Shown here piece by piece: positions 1-7,539 of a DNA stretch of 10,545 bases (positions are counted from its first letter, which is position 1; the number at the start of each line of letters is the position of its first letter). A program made the translations under genes and the position numbers. Below the pieces are notes generated by a model. The model saw nothing but the letters and a program-made list of their open reading frames with translations, was not told where the DNA came from and ran no database searches. This DNA comes from Clostridiaceae bacterium (GTDB lineage: Bacteria; Bacillota; Clostridia; Lutisporales; Lutisporaceae): the NCBI GenBank assembly GCA_028697435.1, contig JAQVFD010000049.1, forward strand, positions 1 through 10,545, written 5' to 3'.

Positions 1-10
1 AGGAAAGGTT

Positions 11-589
11 TTGGGTAAGTTAGTAGAAATACGCTGGCATGGACGCGGAGGTCAAGGAGCGAAAACAGCCGCACTTCTCCTTGCAGATGCCGCTTTTAAC
101 ACAGGAAAGTATATTCAGGGGTTTCCTGAGTATGGCCCTGAGAGAATGGGAGCACCGATTACGGCCTACAACAGAATAAGCGATGAAAGAATAAAAATTC
201 ATTCAAACATTTATGAGCCGGATTATGTGGTAGTGGTGGATGAGTCTTTGATTTCAGCAATTGATGTGACTTCGGGACTTAAAGAGACAGGTGCAATTAT
301 CATTAACACTGATAAGAAACCCAACGAGGTAAAAAAGCATCTAAAAGGATACAAGGGCAAGATTTGTACTATAGATGCCAGGAAGATATCTGAAGAGACC
401 ATAGGCAGGAATTTTCCCAACACACCTATGCTTGGTGCGGTAGTAGTAGTCGGCAATATTATGGAGCCTCAGAAGTTTCTGGAGGATATGAAGGAGTCTT
501 TTGCCCATAAGTTTAAGACAAAGCCCGAGATAATTGAAGGAAATATGAAGGCTATTGAGCGGGCTATGCAGGAGGTGCAAGGACTATGA
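11..589 (+). CDS. porC: Pyruvate:ferredoxin oxidoreductase, gamma subunit
   Basis: Gamma subunit (192 aa) of the cytoplasmic four-subunit pyruvate:ferredoxin oxidoreductase, which converts pyruvate and CoA to acetyl-CoA and CO2 while reducing ferredoxin. The N-terminus has the family signature EIRWHGRGGQGAKTA (residues 6-20), followed by FPEYGPERMGAP (about 38-49) and, later, the conserved PNTPMLGA. This matches the usual length and layout of PorC in thermophilic and clostridial enzymes. The start is a TTG, with AGGAAAGG at 1-8 as a probable ribosome binding site. The spacing is short if the whole motif is used but normal if AGGA (1-4) is the core. Since the window begins here, an upstream start cannot be excluded, although the alignment-like N-terminus supports this one. 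The stop overlaps the porD start as ATGA, suggesting translational coupling. A related 2-oxoacid oxidoreductase is the alternative, but the alpha subunit looks pyruvate-type. Confidence 0.93.
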   Translation: MGKLVEIRWHGRGGQGAKTAALLLADAAFNTGKYIQGFPEYGPERMGAPITAYNRISDERIKIHSNIYEPDYVVVVDESLISAIDVTSGLKETGAIIINTDKKPNEVKKHLKGYKGKICTIDARKISEETIGRNFPNTPMLGAVVVVGNIMEPQKFLEDMKESFAHKFKTKPEIIEGNMKAIERAMQEVQGL

Positions 590-900
590 GGGGAAAAACA
601 AAAGAAATGACTCCTGAAGTGACCTGGCAGGAAATAACGCCGGGAGGAACTATATATGAATCGGGTAATGCAGAAGGATATAAGACAGGTGACTGGAGAT
701 CCATGAAGCCTATATGGATTGAAGAGAAATGTACCCAATGTATGCTATGCCCGCCGGTATGTCCGGATACTTCAATTCCGGTTAAGGACAGTAAAAGACT
801 CGACTTTGATTATGACCACTGCAAGGGCTGTGGTGTATGTTTCAAGGTATGTCCTTTCGATGCAATAGATTTTATCAAGGAAGAAGATAAGGAAGAATAG
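586..900 (+). CDS. porD: Pyruvate:ferredoxin oxidoreductase, delta subunit (2[4Fe-4S] ferredoxin-like)
   Basis: Delta subunit (104 aa), the small ferredoxin-like electron-transfer protein that carries electrons out of the Por core to external ferredoxin. Two CxxCxxCxxxCP motifs are visible: C49, C52, C55, C59 and C79, C82, C85, C89. Each motif set can ligate one [4Fe-4S] cluster. About 45 residues precede the first motif, as is usual for PorD, and include a GDWR segment near residue 35. The ATG overlaps the porC stop by one base shift, and GGAGGTG at 571-577 lies at good spacing inside porC. The C-terminus is short and acidic (KEEDKEE). Length and position between gamma and alpha match the standard gamma-delta-alpha-beta order, so the call is secure. 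Confidence 0.94.
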   Translation: MRGKTKEMTPEVTWQEITPGGTIYESGNAEGYKTGDWRSMKPIWIEEKCTQCMLCPPVCPDTSIPVKDSKRLDFDYDHCKGCGVCFKVCPFDAIDFIKEEDKEE

Positions 901-906
901 GAGGTG
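899..906 (+). promoter_or_regulatory. Ribosome binding site deciding the porA start
   Basis: AGGAGGTG lies nine bases before ATG 916. The in-frame GTG at 904 is part of this motif and so is unlikely to be the start. Confidence 0.85.
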
Positions 907-915
907 CACCTTTAC

Positions 916-2097
916 ATGTCAATAAGGGAAAGGTTATCAGGAAATGAAGCAATAGCGGTGGCAATGAGGCAGATAAATCCGGATGTTGTTGCTGCATTCC
1001 CAATAACTCCATCAACGGAAATACCCCAGTATTTCTCTCAATTTGTAGCTAACGGGCAAGTACAGACAGAGTTTGTTGCGGTAGAATCAGAACACAGTGC
1101 AATGTCAGCCTGCATTGGAGCGCAAGCAGCAGGAGCAAGAACAATGACTGCCACTTCTGCAAACGGTTTAGCTTTAATGTGGGAGATGTTATATATTGCA
1201 TCAGCAATGAAGCTGCCAATTACTTTATCCTGTGTAAACAGGGCGCTTTCAGGTCCCCTTAATATTCATAATGATCACGGGGATTCAATGGGTGCAAGGG
1301 ATTCCGGCTGGATCCAGCTTTACAGTGAGACCAATCAGGAGGCATATGACAATCTGCTTCAGGCAATAAGGATCGCTGAGCATAAAGATGTACAGCTTCC
1401 TGTTATGGTTTGTCAGGATGGTTTTATAACCAGCCACGCGGTGGAGAACATAGAGCTTCTTGAGGATGACAAGGTTAAAGGATTTGTAGGAGAATACAAA
1501 CCGGAGCATTACCTCTTGAACCATAAGGAACCAATAGCTGTAGGTCCTCTTGACCTACCGGTTCACTGCTTCGAGCATAAGAGAGAGCAAGCTCAGAGCA
1601 TAATTAATTCCAAGAAGGTTATATTGGAGGTAGCAAAGGAATTTGAAAAACTTACAGGAAGGAAATACGAGTATTTTGAGAAGTACAATCTTGATGATGC
1701 AGAAATTGCTATTGTAATAATCAACTCTTCCGCCGGAACAGCAAAAACCGTTGTAGACAAGTTGAGAGATAATAACATAAAGGCAGGACTTCTGAAAATA
1801 AGGATGTTCAGACCATTCCCGGCTGATGAAATTGCAGAAGCTTTAAAAAATGTCAAGGCGCTGGCAGTAATGGATAAAGCTGAAAGCTACTCTGCAGTAG
1901 GAGGACCGGTCGGTGCTGAAGTAAAAAGTGCACTTTATGGAAAAGCAGATGGAATAAAGGTGCTGAACTATATCTATGGTTTGGGAGGTAGAGATGTAAG
2001 AACTGACGATATAGAAGAAGTATACAACTCTCTTATGGATACAGTAAAAACAGATAAAATTGGAGAAACCTACAGGTATGTGGGTGTAAGAGGATAG
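916..2097 (+). CDS. porA: Pyruvate:ferredoxin oxidoreductase, alpha subunit
   Basis: Alpha subunit (393 aa from this start). It carries the pyrimidine-binding half of the thiamine diphosphate site and the transketolase C-terminal-like domain. Visible signatures are FPITPSTEIP (about 28-37), VESEHSAMSA, TSANGLALMWE, and the pyruvate-type stretch NIHNDHGDSMGARDSGWIQ followed by ETNQEAYD. The middle of the protein has the PLDL...FEHKR segment typical of PorA, and the C-terminal third has the GLGGRD motif. The ATG at 916 is preferred over an in-frame GTG at 904, because the GTG lies inside the ribosome binding site AGGAGGTG (899-906), which sits nine bases before the ATG. Only 15 bases separate it from porD, so it is co-transcribed. 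Substrate assignment to pyruvate rather than branched 2-oxoacids rests on these motifs and on operon structure. Confidence 0.95.
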   Translation: MSIRERLSGNEAIAVAMRQINPDVVAAFPITPSTEIPQYFSQFVANGQVQTEFVAVESEHSAMSACIGAQAAGARTMTATSANGLALMWEMLYIASAMKLPITLSCVNRALSGPLNIHNDHGDSMGARDSGWIQLYSETNQEAYDNLLQAIRIAEHKDVQLPVMVCQDGFITSHAVENIELLEDDKVKGFVGEYKPEHYLLNHKEPIAVGPLDLPVHCFEHKREQAQSIINSKKVILEVAKEFEKLTGRKYEYFEKYNLDDAEIAIVIINSSAGTAKTVVDKLRDNNIKAGLLKIRMFRPFPADEIAEALKNVKALAVMDKAESYSAVGGPVGAEVKSALYGKADGIKVLNYIYGLGGRDVRTDDIEEVYNSLMDTVKTDKIGETYRYVGVRG

Positions 2098-2113
2098 GAG
2101 GCGGGATATTTTC

Positions 2114-3052
2114 ATGGCATATAATCTTAAGCAAGTAATGAATAAACCGGATAGATTAACAGGGGGGCACAGAATGTGCGCAGGCTGCGGAGCTCCCGTT
2201 ACCGTGAGGACGGTCTTGAGAGCATTGAAGCCTGAAGATCATGCCGTATGCTGCTCGGCAACCGGATGTCTTGAAGTATCCACTTTTCTGTACCCTTATA
2301 CTGCATGGAAAGACTCATTTATACATACTGCCTTTGAATGTGCCGGAGCTACAATGAGCGGTGTGGAAGCTGCATACACTGCCCTCAGGAGAAAAGGACG
2401 AATGGATGAATCCTATAAGTTCGTTGCTTTTGGAGGAGACGGAGGGACTTACGATATTGGGCTTCAGTCCCTTTCCGGAGCAATGGAAAGGGGTCATGAT
2501 ATGGTTTATGTATGCTATGATAATGAAGCATATATGAACACCGGAATTCAGAGGTCATCAGGAACACCAAGATATGCAGACACGACTACAAGTCCAAAGG
2601 GCACTGAAATGCCGGGGAAAATGCAGTATAAAAAAGATCTGACAGGAGTTATGGCTGCCCACAGAATACCCTATGTTGCTCAAACTACATTAACTTCAAA
2701 CTTCAAAGACCTTTATGAGAAAGCGGAAAAAGCTATATATACGAAAGGTCCGGCATTTATGAATGTACTCTCTCCCTGTCCCAGAGGATGGAGATATAAT
2801 ACTCCGGACTTGATGGAGATATGTAAGCTGGCTGTGGATACTTGTATATGGCCGTTGTACGAAGTTGAAGACGGGAAATGGAAGCTTAACTATAAACCCA
2901 AAAAAAAGCTTCCGGTTACTGAATATCTGGAACCCCAAGGAAGATTTAAACATCTGTTCACAGATGAAAACAAGAATCTCATTAATAATATTCAAGAGGA
3001 TATCGATAGAAAATGGTTAGAATTATTAAAAAAATGTGGGGAGGACAACTGA
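2114..3052 (+). CDS. porB: Pyruvate:ferredoxin oxidoreductase, beta subunit
   Basis: Beta subunit (312 aa). It binds the diphosphate half of thiamine diphosphate through Mg2+ and carries the proximal [4Fe-4S] cluster. The TPP motif is GGDGGTYDIGLQSLSGAMER (107-126), ending near DNEAYMNTG (136-144). The cysteines C22 and C25 (MCAGCGAP), C47 or C52, and C222 (LSPCPRGW) are the candidate cluster ligands. Start ATG at 2114 has AGGAGG at 2096-2101, which overlaps the porA stop and sits a slightly long 12 bases upstream. It is the last gene of the operon: the last codons and the stop lie in the 5' arm of the terminator hairpin. The length agrees with other PorB proteins and no key motif is missing. 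Confidence 0.95.
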   Translation: MAYNLKQVMNKPDRLTGGHRMCAGCGAPVTVRTVLRALKPEDHAVCCSATGCLEVSTFLYPYTAWKDSFIHTAFECAGATMSGVEAAYTALRRKGRMDESYKFVAFGGDGGTYDIGLQSLSGAMERGHDMVYVCYDNEAYMNTGIQRSSGTPRYADTTTSPKGTEMPGKMQYKKDLTGVMAAHRIPYVAQTTLTSNFKDLYEKAEKAIYTKGPAFMNVLSPCPRGWRYNTPDLMEICKLAVDTCIWPLYEVEDGKWKLNYKPKKKLPVTEYLEPQGRFKHLFTDENKNLINNIQEDIDRKWLELLKKCGEDN

Positions 3053-3084
3053 AAAAACGTGCGAAAGCACGTTTTTTCAGTTGT
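3045..3084 (+). terminator. Strong intrinsic terminator of the por operon, overlapping the porB stop
   Basis: A perfect inverted repeat has arms 3046-3062 and 3067-3083 (17 bp) around a GAAA tetraloop, and A3045/T3084 adds one more pair. The core is ACGTGC-GAAA-GCACGT followed by six T. The T-tract pairs with an A-tract in the 5' arm, so the element could also terminate in the opposite direction. The porB TGA (3050-3052) and the preceding Asn codon are inside the 5' arm. Confidence 0.93.
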
Positions 3085-3147
3085 TGATTGCAATATATAT
3101 ATAAAAACAACTTTTTGCATATATTTATCGAAACACTTACAAAAAAG

Positions 3148-3156
3148 TGCTATAAT
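3148..3156 (+). promoter_or_regulatory. Extended -10 promoter of the chemoreceptor gene
   Basis: TGC-TATAAT (TATAAT at 3151-3156) is a perfect extended -10 box. No good -35 is found at 16-18 bases; the sequence there (around 3128-3133) is TCGAAA. A short inverted repeat CACTT/AAGTG (3134-3138 and 3145-3149) borders the -10 and could be an operator or chance. Transcription would start near 3163, giving a leader of about 75 bases. No flagellar sigma-D type promoter was recognised. Confidence 0.65.
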
Positions 3157-3223
3157 AGACAAAATACAACATTATTGTATATAATGCAGTATAGAAGAGA
3201 CATATATAATATGACAAGAAAAT

Positions 3224-3229
3224 GGAGGT
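3224..3229 (+). promoter_or_regulatory. Ribosome binding site deciding the chemoreceptor start
   Basis: GGAGGT sits seven bases before ATG 3237. The earlier in-frame ATG at 3222 overlaps this motif, so it is an unlikely start. Confidence 0.8.
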
Positions 3230-3236
3230 AGGATAT

Positions 3237-5246
3237 ATGAGGCTGAGTTATAAAATTACATTACCAATAGTTGTCTTGTTGATTGCAGTAATAACGGCTT
3301 TATCGGGAGTGTCGTTTTATTTTACTGAGAAGCTTATTGAGAGTAATATGTCACAACTTTCAGAAAGCAAGTTAAATGAAATCAAGAACCTGATTTTTGA
3401 CACTAAAATAGAAGAATCAGTAAAAAGAAGTGAGATAAGGAAAAGCTACATTCAAAAAGCAAGAATAGTGTCAGGTGTTATCAAACAGAACCCAAGTTCA
3501 GTTTCTAACAATTCATTCTTGTTTGAATTGGCATCTTCCTTGGAAGTTGATGAAATACATATTACAGATGAGAACGGGATAATAAGATGGGGTACTGTAG
3601 CAAACTTTTTCGGCTTTGACCTGGCTTCTGATGAGAAGATGAAGCCATTCCTGGAAGGGTTTACAAACGGAGCTTATGAGTATGCCCAGGAGCCCACTGC
3701 CAGAAGTATTGACAATTCTCTTTACCAGTATGCAGGAGTAGGGAGGTTGGACAAACAAGGGATTGTTCTTATAGGAGCTTCCGCATACAAAATGCTTAAT
3801 CAACTGAAAGATATGGATATCGCAAGCATTGCTAAGGGTGCTGTTTTTGGGGCAGATGGGATGGTAATGATTGTAGATAAAAATACTGATGTGATAATTG
3901 GTCACAAGTATGATGCGGTACAAGGACAGAAGGCAGCTGACTTCGATTGGGGCAAGAGGATAAGGGAGGGTGAAGCAGGCGAATTCACATACAGCCTGAA
4001 CGGAATAGAATCCTTTATGAAATATCAAAATACCGGTGATATAATACTATGTACTACAATCCCGACTTCTGAGTTTACATCAGGACTCGCCAATATGCTG
4101 ACGTTTTCTGCCATTATATCTGTAACTGCCCTTGCACTTTGTGTCCTTATAGTATTCCTGCTTCTGAAAATAAATATAACCAATGAAATTGCAAAGCTAT
4201 TGAAACTAATTAAAGCTATCGGTGAAGGAGACCTGACAAAATCGGTTAATATAAAATCCAGTAAGGAGCTTTCCATACTTAGTGAAGGAATCAACCTAAT
4301 GACTAATAATCTTAAGGAGATAATTGAAAAAAGCTACATGATGACAGGTAAGCTTAAGGAATCGGGAGATAGATTGACATCCTCGGCAGATATATCCAGT
4401 AAGGGGGCTGCTGAAATAGCGGCAACAATTAATGAGCTGGCGGAAGGGGCTAATGAACAGGCAGATGGAGCTACAAAGGGAGCGATGACCGCAAAGGATG
4501 TTCTGAATAAAGCTGAAGCTATTTCCAACAGCATAGAGGATACAGTCAAAAACACCGAACTAACCAAGAATACGGTTTTGGAAGGTGTAAAAACAATCAA
4601 GTATCAGAATGAAAAAATGAAGGAAAGCGTTTCCAGTGCAGAAAACCTTGGAATATCTATCAATGACTTGTCTAAGCGAGCTGATGAAATCGGTAACATT
4701 ACAGAAGTTATCACAGGAATAGCCAATCAGACCAATATGCTGGCTTTTAATGCAGCAATTGAGGCGGCAAGGGCAGGAGAAGTAGGAAAAGGATTTGCTG
4801 TGGTGGCTGATGAGGTAAGGAAGCTTGCAGAAGGCTCAACAAAAGCAGCGCTGCAGATATCGGAAATAATAGCTGAGATACAGTCAGGTATAGGAAATGC
4901 AAAGAAGCAGGCGGACAAATCCATAATTGCAATTGAAGATCAGCAGACAGCCGTTAAGCAAACTGAGGAAGCATTCTTCAAGATAAACAATGTAACCCAG
5001 GAAGCTGTAAATCAGGTTGGAAGTATTGCAGAAGCTACCGAGAATATTATAAGCGGCATACATAAAATAGTTGATATTGTAGAAGCCCAAGCCGCAGTGT
5101 CTCAGGAAAGTGCTGCCGGAACCGAAGAAATTACAGCATCTATGCAGGAGCAGACATCGGCAATAGAACAAGTAGCCCAAATAGCAAATGATCTTACAGA
5201 TATTGTAGGTGAGCTAAACCTATTGGTAAACAGATTTACGATATAA
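3237..5246 (+). CDS. Methyl-accepting chemotaxis protein with Cache-type sensor
   Basis: Transmembrane chemoreceptor of 669 aa that would signal to CheA/CheW. Reading from the N-terminus: transmembrane segment about 7-29; an extracellular region of about 250 residues resembling a double Cache ligand-binding domain (it includes the ITDENGIIRWG strand-turn and FGFDLASDEKMKPFL); a second transmembrane segment about 287-310; a HAMP linker about 311-363; then a long coiled-coil signalling domain. The hairpin tip is conserved, with EAARAGE at 509-515 followed by GKGFAVVADEVRKLAE. Gln/Glu-rich heptads on both sides offer possible methylation sites. No CheR-binding pentapeptide is seen at the C-terminus (ends NRFTI). 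It has its own promoter and is bounded by hairpins, so it is probably monocistronic. Ligand unknown; Cache receptors commonly bind small organic acids or amino acids. Confidence 0.93.
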   Translation: MRLSYKITLPIVVLLIAVITALSGVSFYFTEKLIESNMSQLSESKLNEIKNLIFDTKIEESVKRSEIRKSYIQKARIVSGVIKQNPSSVSNNSFLFELASSLEVDEIHITDENGIIRWGTVANFFGFDLASDEKMKPFLEGFTNGAYEYAQEPTARSIDNSLYQYAGVGRLDKQGIVLIGASAYKMLNQLKDMDIASIAKGAVFGADGMVMIVDKNTDVIIGHKYDAVQGQKAADFDWGKRIREGEAGEFTYSLNGIESFMKYQNTGDIILCTTIPTSEFTSGLANMLTFSAIISVTALALCVLIVFLLLKINITNEIAKLLKLIKAIGEGDLTKSVNIKSSKELSILSEGINLMTNNLKEIIEKSYMMTGKLKESGDRLTSSADISSKGAAEIAATINELAEGANEQADGATKGAMTAKDVLNKAEAISNSIEDTVKNTELTKNTVLEGVKTIKYQNEKMKESVSSAENLGISINDLSKRADEIGNITEVITGIANQTNMLAFNAAIEAARAGEVGKGFAVVADEVRKLAEGSTKAALQISEIIAEIQSGIGNAKKQADKSIIAIEDQQTAVKQTEEAFFKINNVTQEAVNQVGSIAEATENIISGIHKIVDIVEAQAAVSQESAAGTEEITASMQEQTSAIEQVAQIANDLTDIVGELNLLVNRFTI

Positions 5247-5317
5247 TAATTATAGTTTCTACAATTATTGTATATTTCTATTTAAATGTCCCTGTGAACA
5301 TTTTGGCTCTTCATTAT

Positions 5318-5350
5318 TGCCAGGTTTGACCTGGCATTATTTCTTCTTTA
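5318..5350 (+). terminator. Probable terminator of the chemoreceptor gene
   Basis: A 7-bp perfect stem TGCCAGG/CCTGGCA (5318-5324 and 5330-5336) has a TTTGA loop. It is followed by a T-rich, interrupted tract (5337-5350). The imperfect T-tract makes it weaker than the por terminator. The -35 box of the next promoter lies within it. Confidence 0.6.
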
Positions 5351-5354
5351 TAAT
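5326..5354 (+). promoter_or_regulatory. Sigma-A type promoter for the 5423-9377 genes
   Basis: TTGACC (5326-5331), a 17-base spacer and a perfect TATAAT (5349-5354). Predicted start of transcription is about 5361, leaving a leader of about 60 bases before ATG 5423. The -35 overlaps the loop and 3' arm of the preceding hairpin. Confidence 0.75.
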
Positions 5355-5422
5355 AAAGCTTTTGTATGATAAAATTTAGGTGTATGATGATTTATGCTTC
5401 ATTAAAGAAAGGGTGCAGTATT

Positions 5423-6025
5423 ATGGCTTCGTGGTTAACACACTTAAGGGTGGCAGAAAAGATAAAGCAAAAAATACCGGAAATTGACTTTTCATATTTT
5501 ATCATAGGAAGTATTGCACCGGACTCCGAAGAACCTGAGGATGACTCCATTTCTAAAATGGATGATTCTGTTTTTTTTGATAGTTATCTTAAACCGGAAA
5601 AAATCATGACAAGATCAGATAGTACAAGATCTTTTCTTTGGGGTTACTACTTCCATCTGATAACCGATAAACTTTGGCTCGAAGACTATTTCAGACCCTT
5701 AAGCCTTCAATACAAAAGTGAATCTGATAATGAGGGTACAGACTTTGTGGATTTCATGGGAGAAGAAATGACTTCAATTGATTTCGAGTATCTAAAAGAA
5801 AATGGCCGGGAACTAGTGGACAATCTAAAGGAGTTCAACGGAAATATTAATTATCTTTATGAGTTTGATTCTGATTATATATTTGAATGTAAAGACAGAA
5901 TAGTAGGTTTTTATAATGGAGAGCCGCCGATCTTTAACAGAGAGTACAAGTATTTGACGCCCCAAAAATTAGATGAATTTATAGTAAAAGCTTCAGAAAA
6001 ATGTGTAAGTATTTTGATTATTTAA
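5423..6025 (+). CDS. Zinc-dependent phospholipase C-like protein
   Basis: A 200-aa protein related to the short clostridial branch of zinc-dependent phospholipase C (PF00882-like), often annotated only as a hydrolase. Visible features are SWLTHLRVAEKI (3-14, with H7), FIIGSIAPDS (26-35, with D34) and GYYFHLITDKLW (74-85, with H78 and D82). These match the metal-ligand positions of the family. The usual His in a THF-like motif between D34 and H78 is not seen; that stretch reads DDSVFFDSY. There is no signal peptide, so a cytoplasmic location is likely, and true phospholipase activity is doubtful. ATG 5423, with AAAGGGTG nine bases upstream, is chosen over an in-frame ATG at 5366. The latter would lie only about five bases after the predicted transcription start and adds a non-conserved leader. 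It is the first gene of the probable transcript, 20 bases before the transporter gene. Confidence 0.7.
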   Translation: MASWLTHLRVAEKIKQKIPEIDFSYFIIGSIAPDSEEPEDDSISKMDDSVFFDSYLKPEKIMTRSDSTRSFLWGYYFHLITDKLWLEDYFRPLSLQYKSESDNEGTDFVDFMGEEMTSIDFEYLKENGRELVDNLKEFNGNINYLYEFDSDYIFECKDRIVGFYNGEPPIFNREYKYLTPQKLDEFIVKASEKCVSILII

Positions 6026-6045
6026 ATAATCCATTGGAGATATAA

Positions 6046-6945
6046 ATGAAATATAAAGGTTATATACTGTTATTGCTGACAATATTAATGTTCAGCACAT
6101 TAGAAGTAGTTACCAGTACAATAAAAAATCTGATAAATCCATTGCAGCTGACGTTTTTGAGATTCTTTATCGGAGGAGTAGTTATGCTGCCTCTGGTAAT
6201 CAAAAAAAGAGAAAAGGTGCAAGCTAAGGATTTATTATTTTTTTTAGCCCTGGGAATACTAAATATATTCATAAGTATGAGCAGCTTTCAATATGCAATA
6301 ACTATCGGAAAGGCTTCAACAGCTGCTATCTTGATAAGTTCAAATCCAATATTTGTAATGCTGTTTTCTTCAATTATTTTGAAGGAAAAGGTTACTTATA
6401 ACAGGATAGCCTGTATATTGCTTGGAATTGCAGGCATTACTCTAATTACTTATAAGGGAAATGTAGGAGGGGATACTGCCGTAAGCCTTATTCTTGCGAT
6501 ATTTGCATCCCTTACCTTCGGACTTTATACAGTACTTGGAAAAATGAAATCAGATGATATAAGCAGTATTACAATGATTTGCTATTCTTCGATTTTTGGC
6601 AGTTTGCTGTATGTACCGGTATTGTTGCTGAATGACATTCCAATATTTCGTATTCCGGAGGGTACAATTATTAGAATAATGTATGTTGGGGTTTTTGTTT
6701 CGGGAATAGCTTATGTTACCTATATGGAAGCACTGAAGATCCTGACAGTAAGCAAGGGTGCCATGGTATTTTTTTTAAAGCCGGTAATTGCTTCTATACT
6801 TGCAGTGATATTTTTGAGCGAAAGCATGAGTTTTAAAACTGTAGCAGGTATGATACTTGTACTTATCGGCGTTTTTATTAATTTTATCAAAATAGATTCT
6901 AAGTCGATGAAAGTAAGGGATAAATTTGAAGAAACAGGAACTTGA
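6046..6945 (+). CDS. EamA/DMT-family transporter
   Basis: Inner-membrane protein of 299 aa with about ten hydrophobic helices arranged as two EamA repeats, roughly residues 5-137 and 148-283. This is the standard drug/metabolite transporter fold. Each repeat ends in the family pattern: a proline-containing helix (SSNPIFVMLFS, about 98-108; LKPVIASILAVIF, about 245-257), a short Glu-containing loop (LKEKV; LSESMS), then a glycine-rich helix (GIAGITLI; GMILVLIGVFI). The C-terminal tail is short and charged. GGAGA at 6036-6040 gives the ATG a short 5-base spacing. Its 3' end overlaps the next gene by 20 bases, so the two are co-transcribed and probably translationally coupled. The substrate cannot be read from the sequence; members export amino acids, nucleotides or other metabolites. 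Confidence 0.9.
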   Translation: MKYKGYILLLLTILMFSTLEVVTSTIKNLINPLQLTFLRFFIGGVVMLPLVIKKREKVQAKDLLFFLALGILNIFISMSSFQYAITIGKASTAAILISSNPIFVMLFSSIILKEKVTYNRIACILLGIAGITLITYKGNVGGDTAVSLILAIFASLTFGLYTVLGKMKSDDISSITMICYSSIFGSLLYVPVLLLNDIPIFRIPEGTIIRIMYVGVFVSGIAYVTYMEALKILTVSKGAMVFFLKPVIASILAVIFLSESMSFKTVAGMILVLIGVFINFIKIDSKSMKVRDKFEETGT

Positions 6946-7531
6946 TAATATGAATATATTATACCAAGGAATACTTGAGAGGTATTTCGGAAAAGAAACA
7001 ACCTTGGTATATGGGGATGGAAACATAGACACAGGAATAGTTCTGGTCGGTGAGGCACCCGGAAGAACCGAGGTAGAACAGGGGAAACCTTTTGTGGGAC
7101 AGGCAGGAAAAAACTTAGAAGAATTCATTAACATACTGGATATCTCAAGAGAAGATTTATATATTACCAATGTAGTAAAATTCAGACCGGTAAAGTACAA
7201 TCCGGATACGGGACGGGAATCCAACAGAACACCGAATAGAGAAGAAATTAGAATATCTATAGACTATATAGAACAAGAGCTGTCAATAATAAAGCCTGAA
7301 CTTGCGATAAGTTTGGGGAATATTGCATTAAAATGTATACTGAAGGATGACAAAGCCACAATAGGGATAATGCACGGTTCCCCTATCAGCGTAAAGTTTG
7401 CAGGTACTGAATTTGCGCTGTTTCCTTTATATCATCCTGCAAGCATTATATATAATAGGGCATTGAAGGATGTGTACTTGCAGGATTTGCATAAGCTTAG
7501 AAATTATATAAAAAGAGAAAAACTGATTTAG
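6926..7531 (+). CDS. Uracil-DNA glycosylase superfamily protein lacking iron-sulfur ligands
   Basis: A 201-aa homologue of family 4 type uracil-DNA glycosylases, which remove uracil from DNA at the start of base excision repair. Motif 1 is intact as GEAPGRTEVEQGKPFVGQAG (42-61), and motif 3 is YHPAS (169-173, with H170). ITNVVKFRP (80-88) corresponds to the family's YI-N--KCRP segment, but Phe replaces the Cys ligand. The N-terminal CxxC pair and the fourth Cys are also absent; the only Cys is C137. The protein therefore should not hold the [4Fe-4S] cluster of classical family 4 enzymes. The start is TTG 6926 with AAGGGA about 5 bases upstream, overlapping the transporter gene by 20 bases. 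ATG 6950 (residue 9), preceded by AGGA, is a serious alternative and would remove the overlap. Activity and base specificity are unproven. Confidence 0.8.
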   Translation: MKKQELDNMNILYQGILERYFGKETTLVYGDGNIDTGIVLVGEAPGRTEVEQGKPFVGQAGKNLEEFINILDISREDLYITNVVKFRPVKYNPDTGRESNRTPNREEIRISIDYIEQELSIIKPELAISLGNIALKCILKDDKATIGIMHGSPISVKFAGTEFALFPLYHPASIIYNRALKDVYLQDLHKLRNYIKREKLI

Positions 7532-7539
7532 GAGCAGCC

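Noticed and set aside
904..915. GTG 904 as the porA start
   Set aside because: It is part of the AGGAGGTG ribosome binding site, and the family N-terminus fits ATG 916.
3085..3236. Flagellar sigma-D promoter or c-di-GMP riboswitch before the chemoreceptor gene
   Set aside because: No TAAA-N15-GCCGATAA-like pair and no conserved riboswitch core were found; an extended -10 promoter explains the region better.
3513..4028. A 171-codon open frame on the minus strand within the chemoreceptor gene
   Set aside because: It lies wholly inside a well-supported coding gene, has no recognisable motif and reads as an antisense shadow.
5366..5422. ATG 5366 as the start of the phospholipase C-like gene
   Set aside because: It would lie about five bases after the predicted transcription start, has no ribosome binding site, and the added residues are not family-like.
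6775..7224. A 149-codon minus-strand open frame across the transporter/glycosylase junction
   Set aside because: It overlaps two convincing + strand genes and has no family features or clear ribosome binding site.
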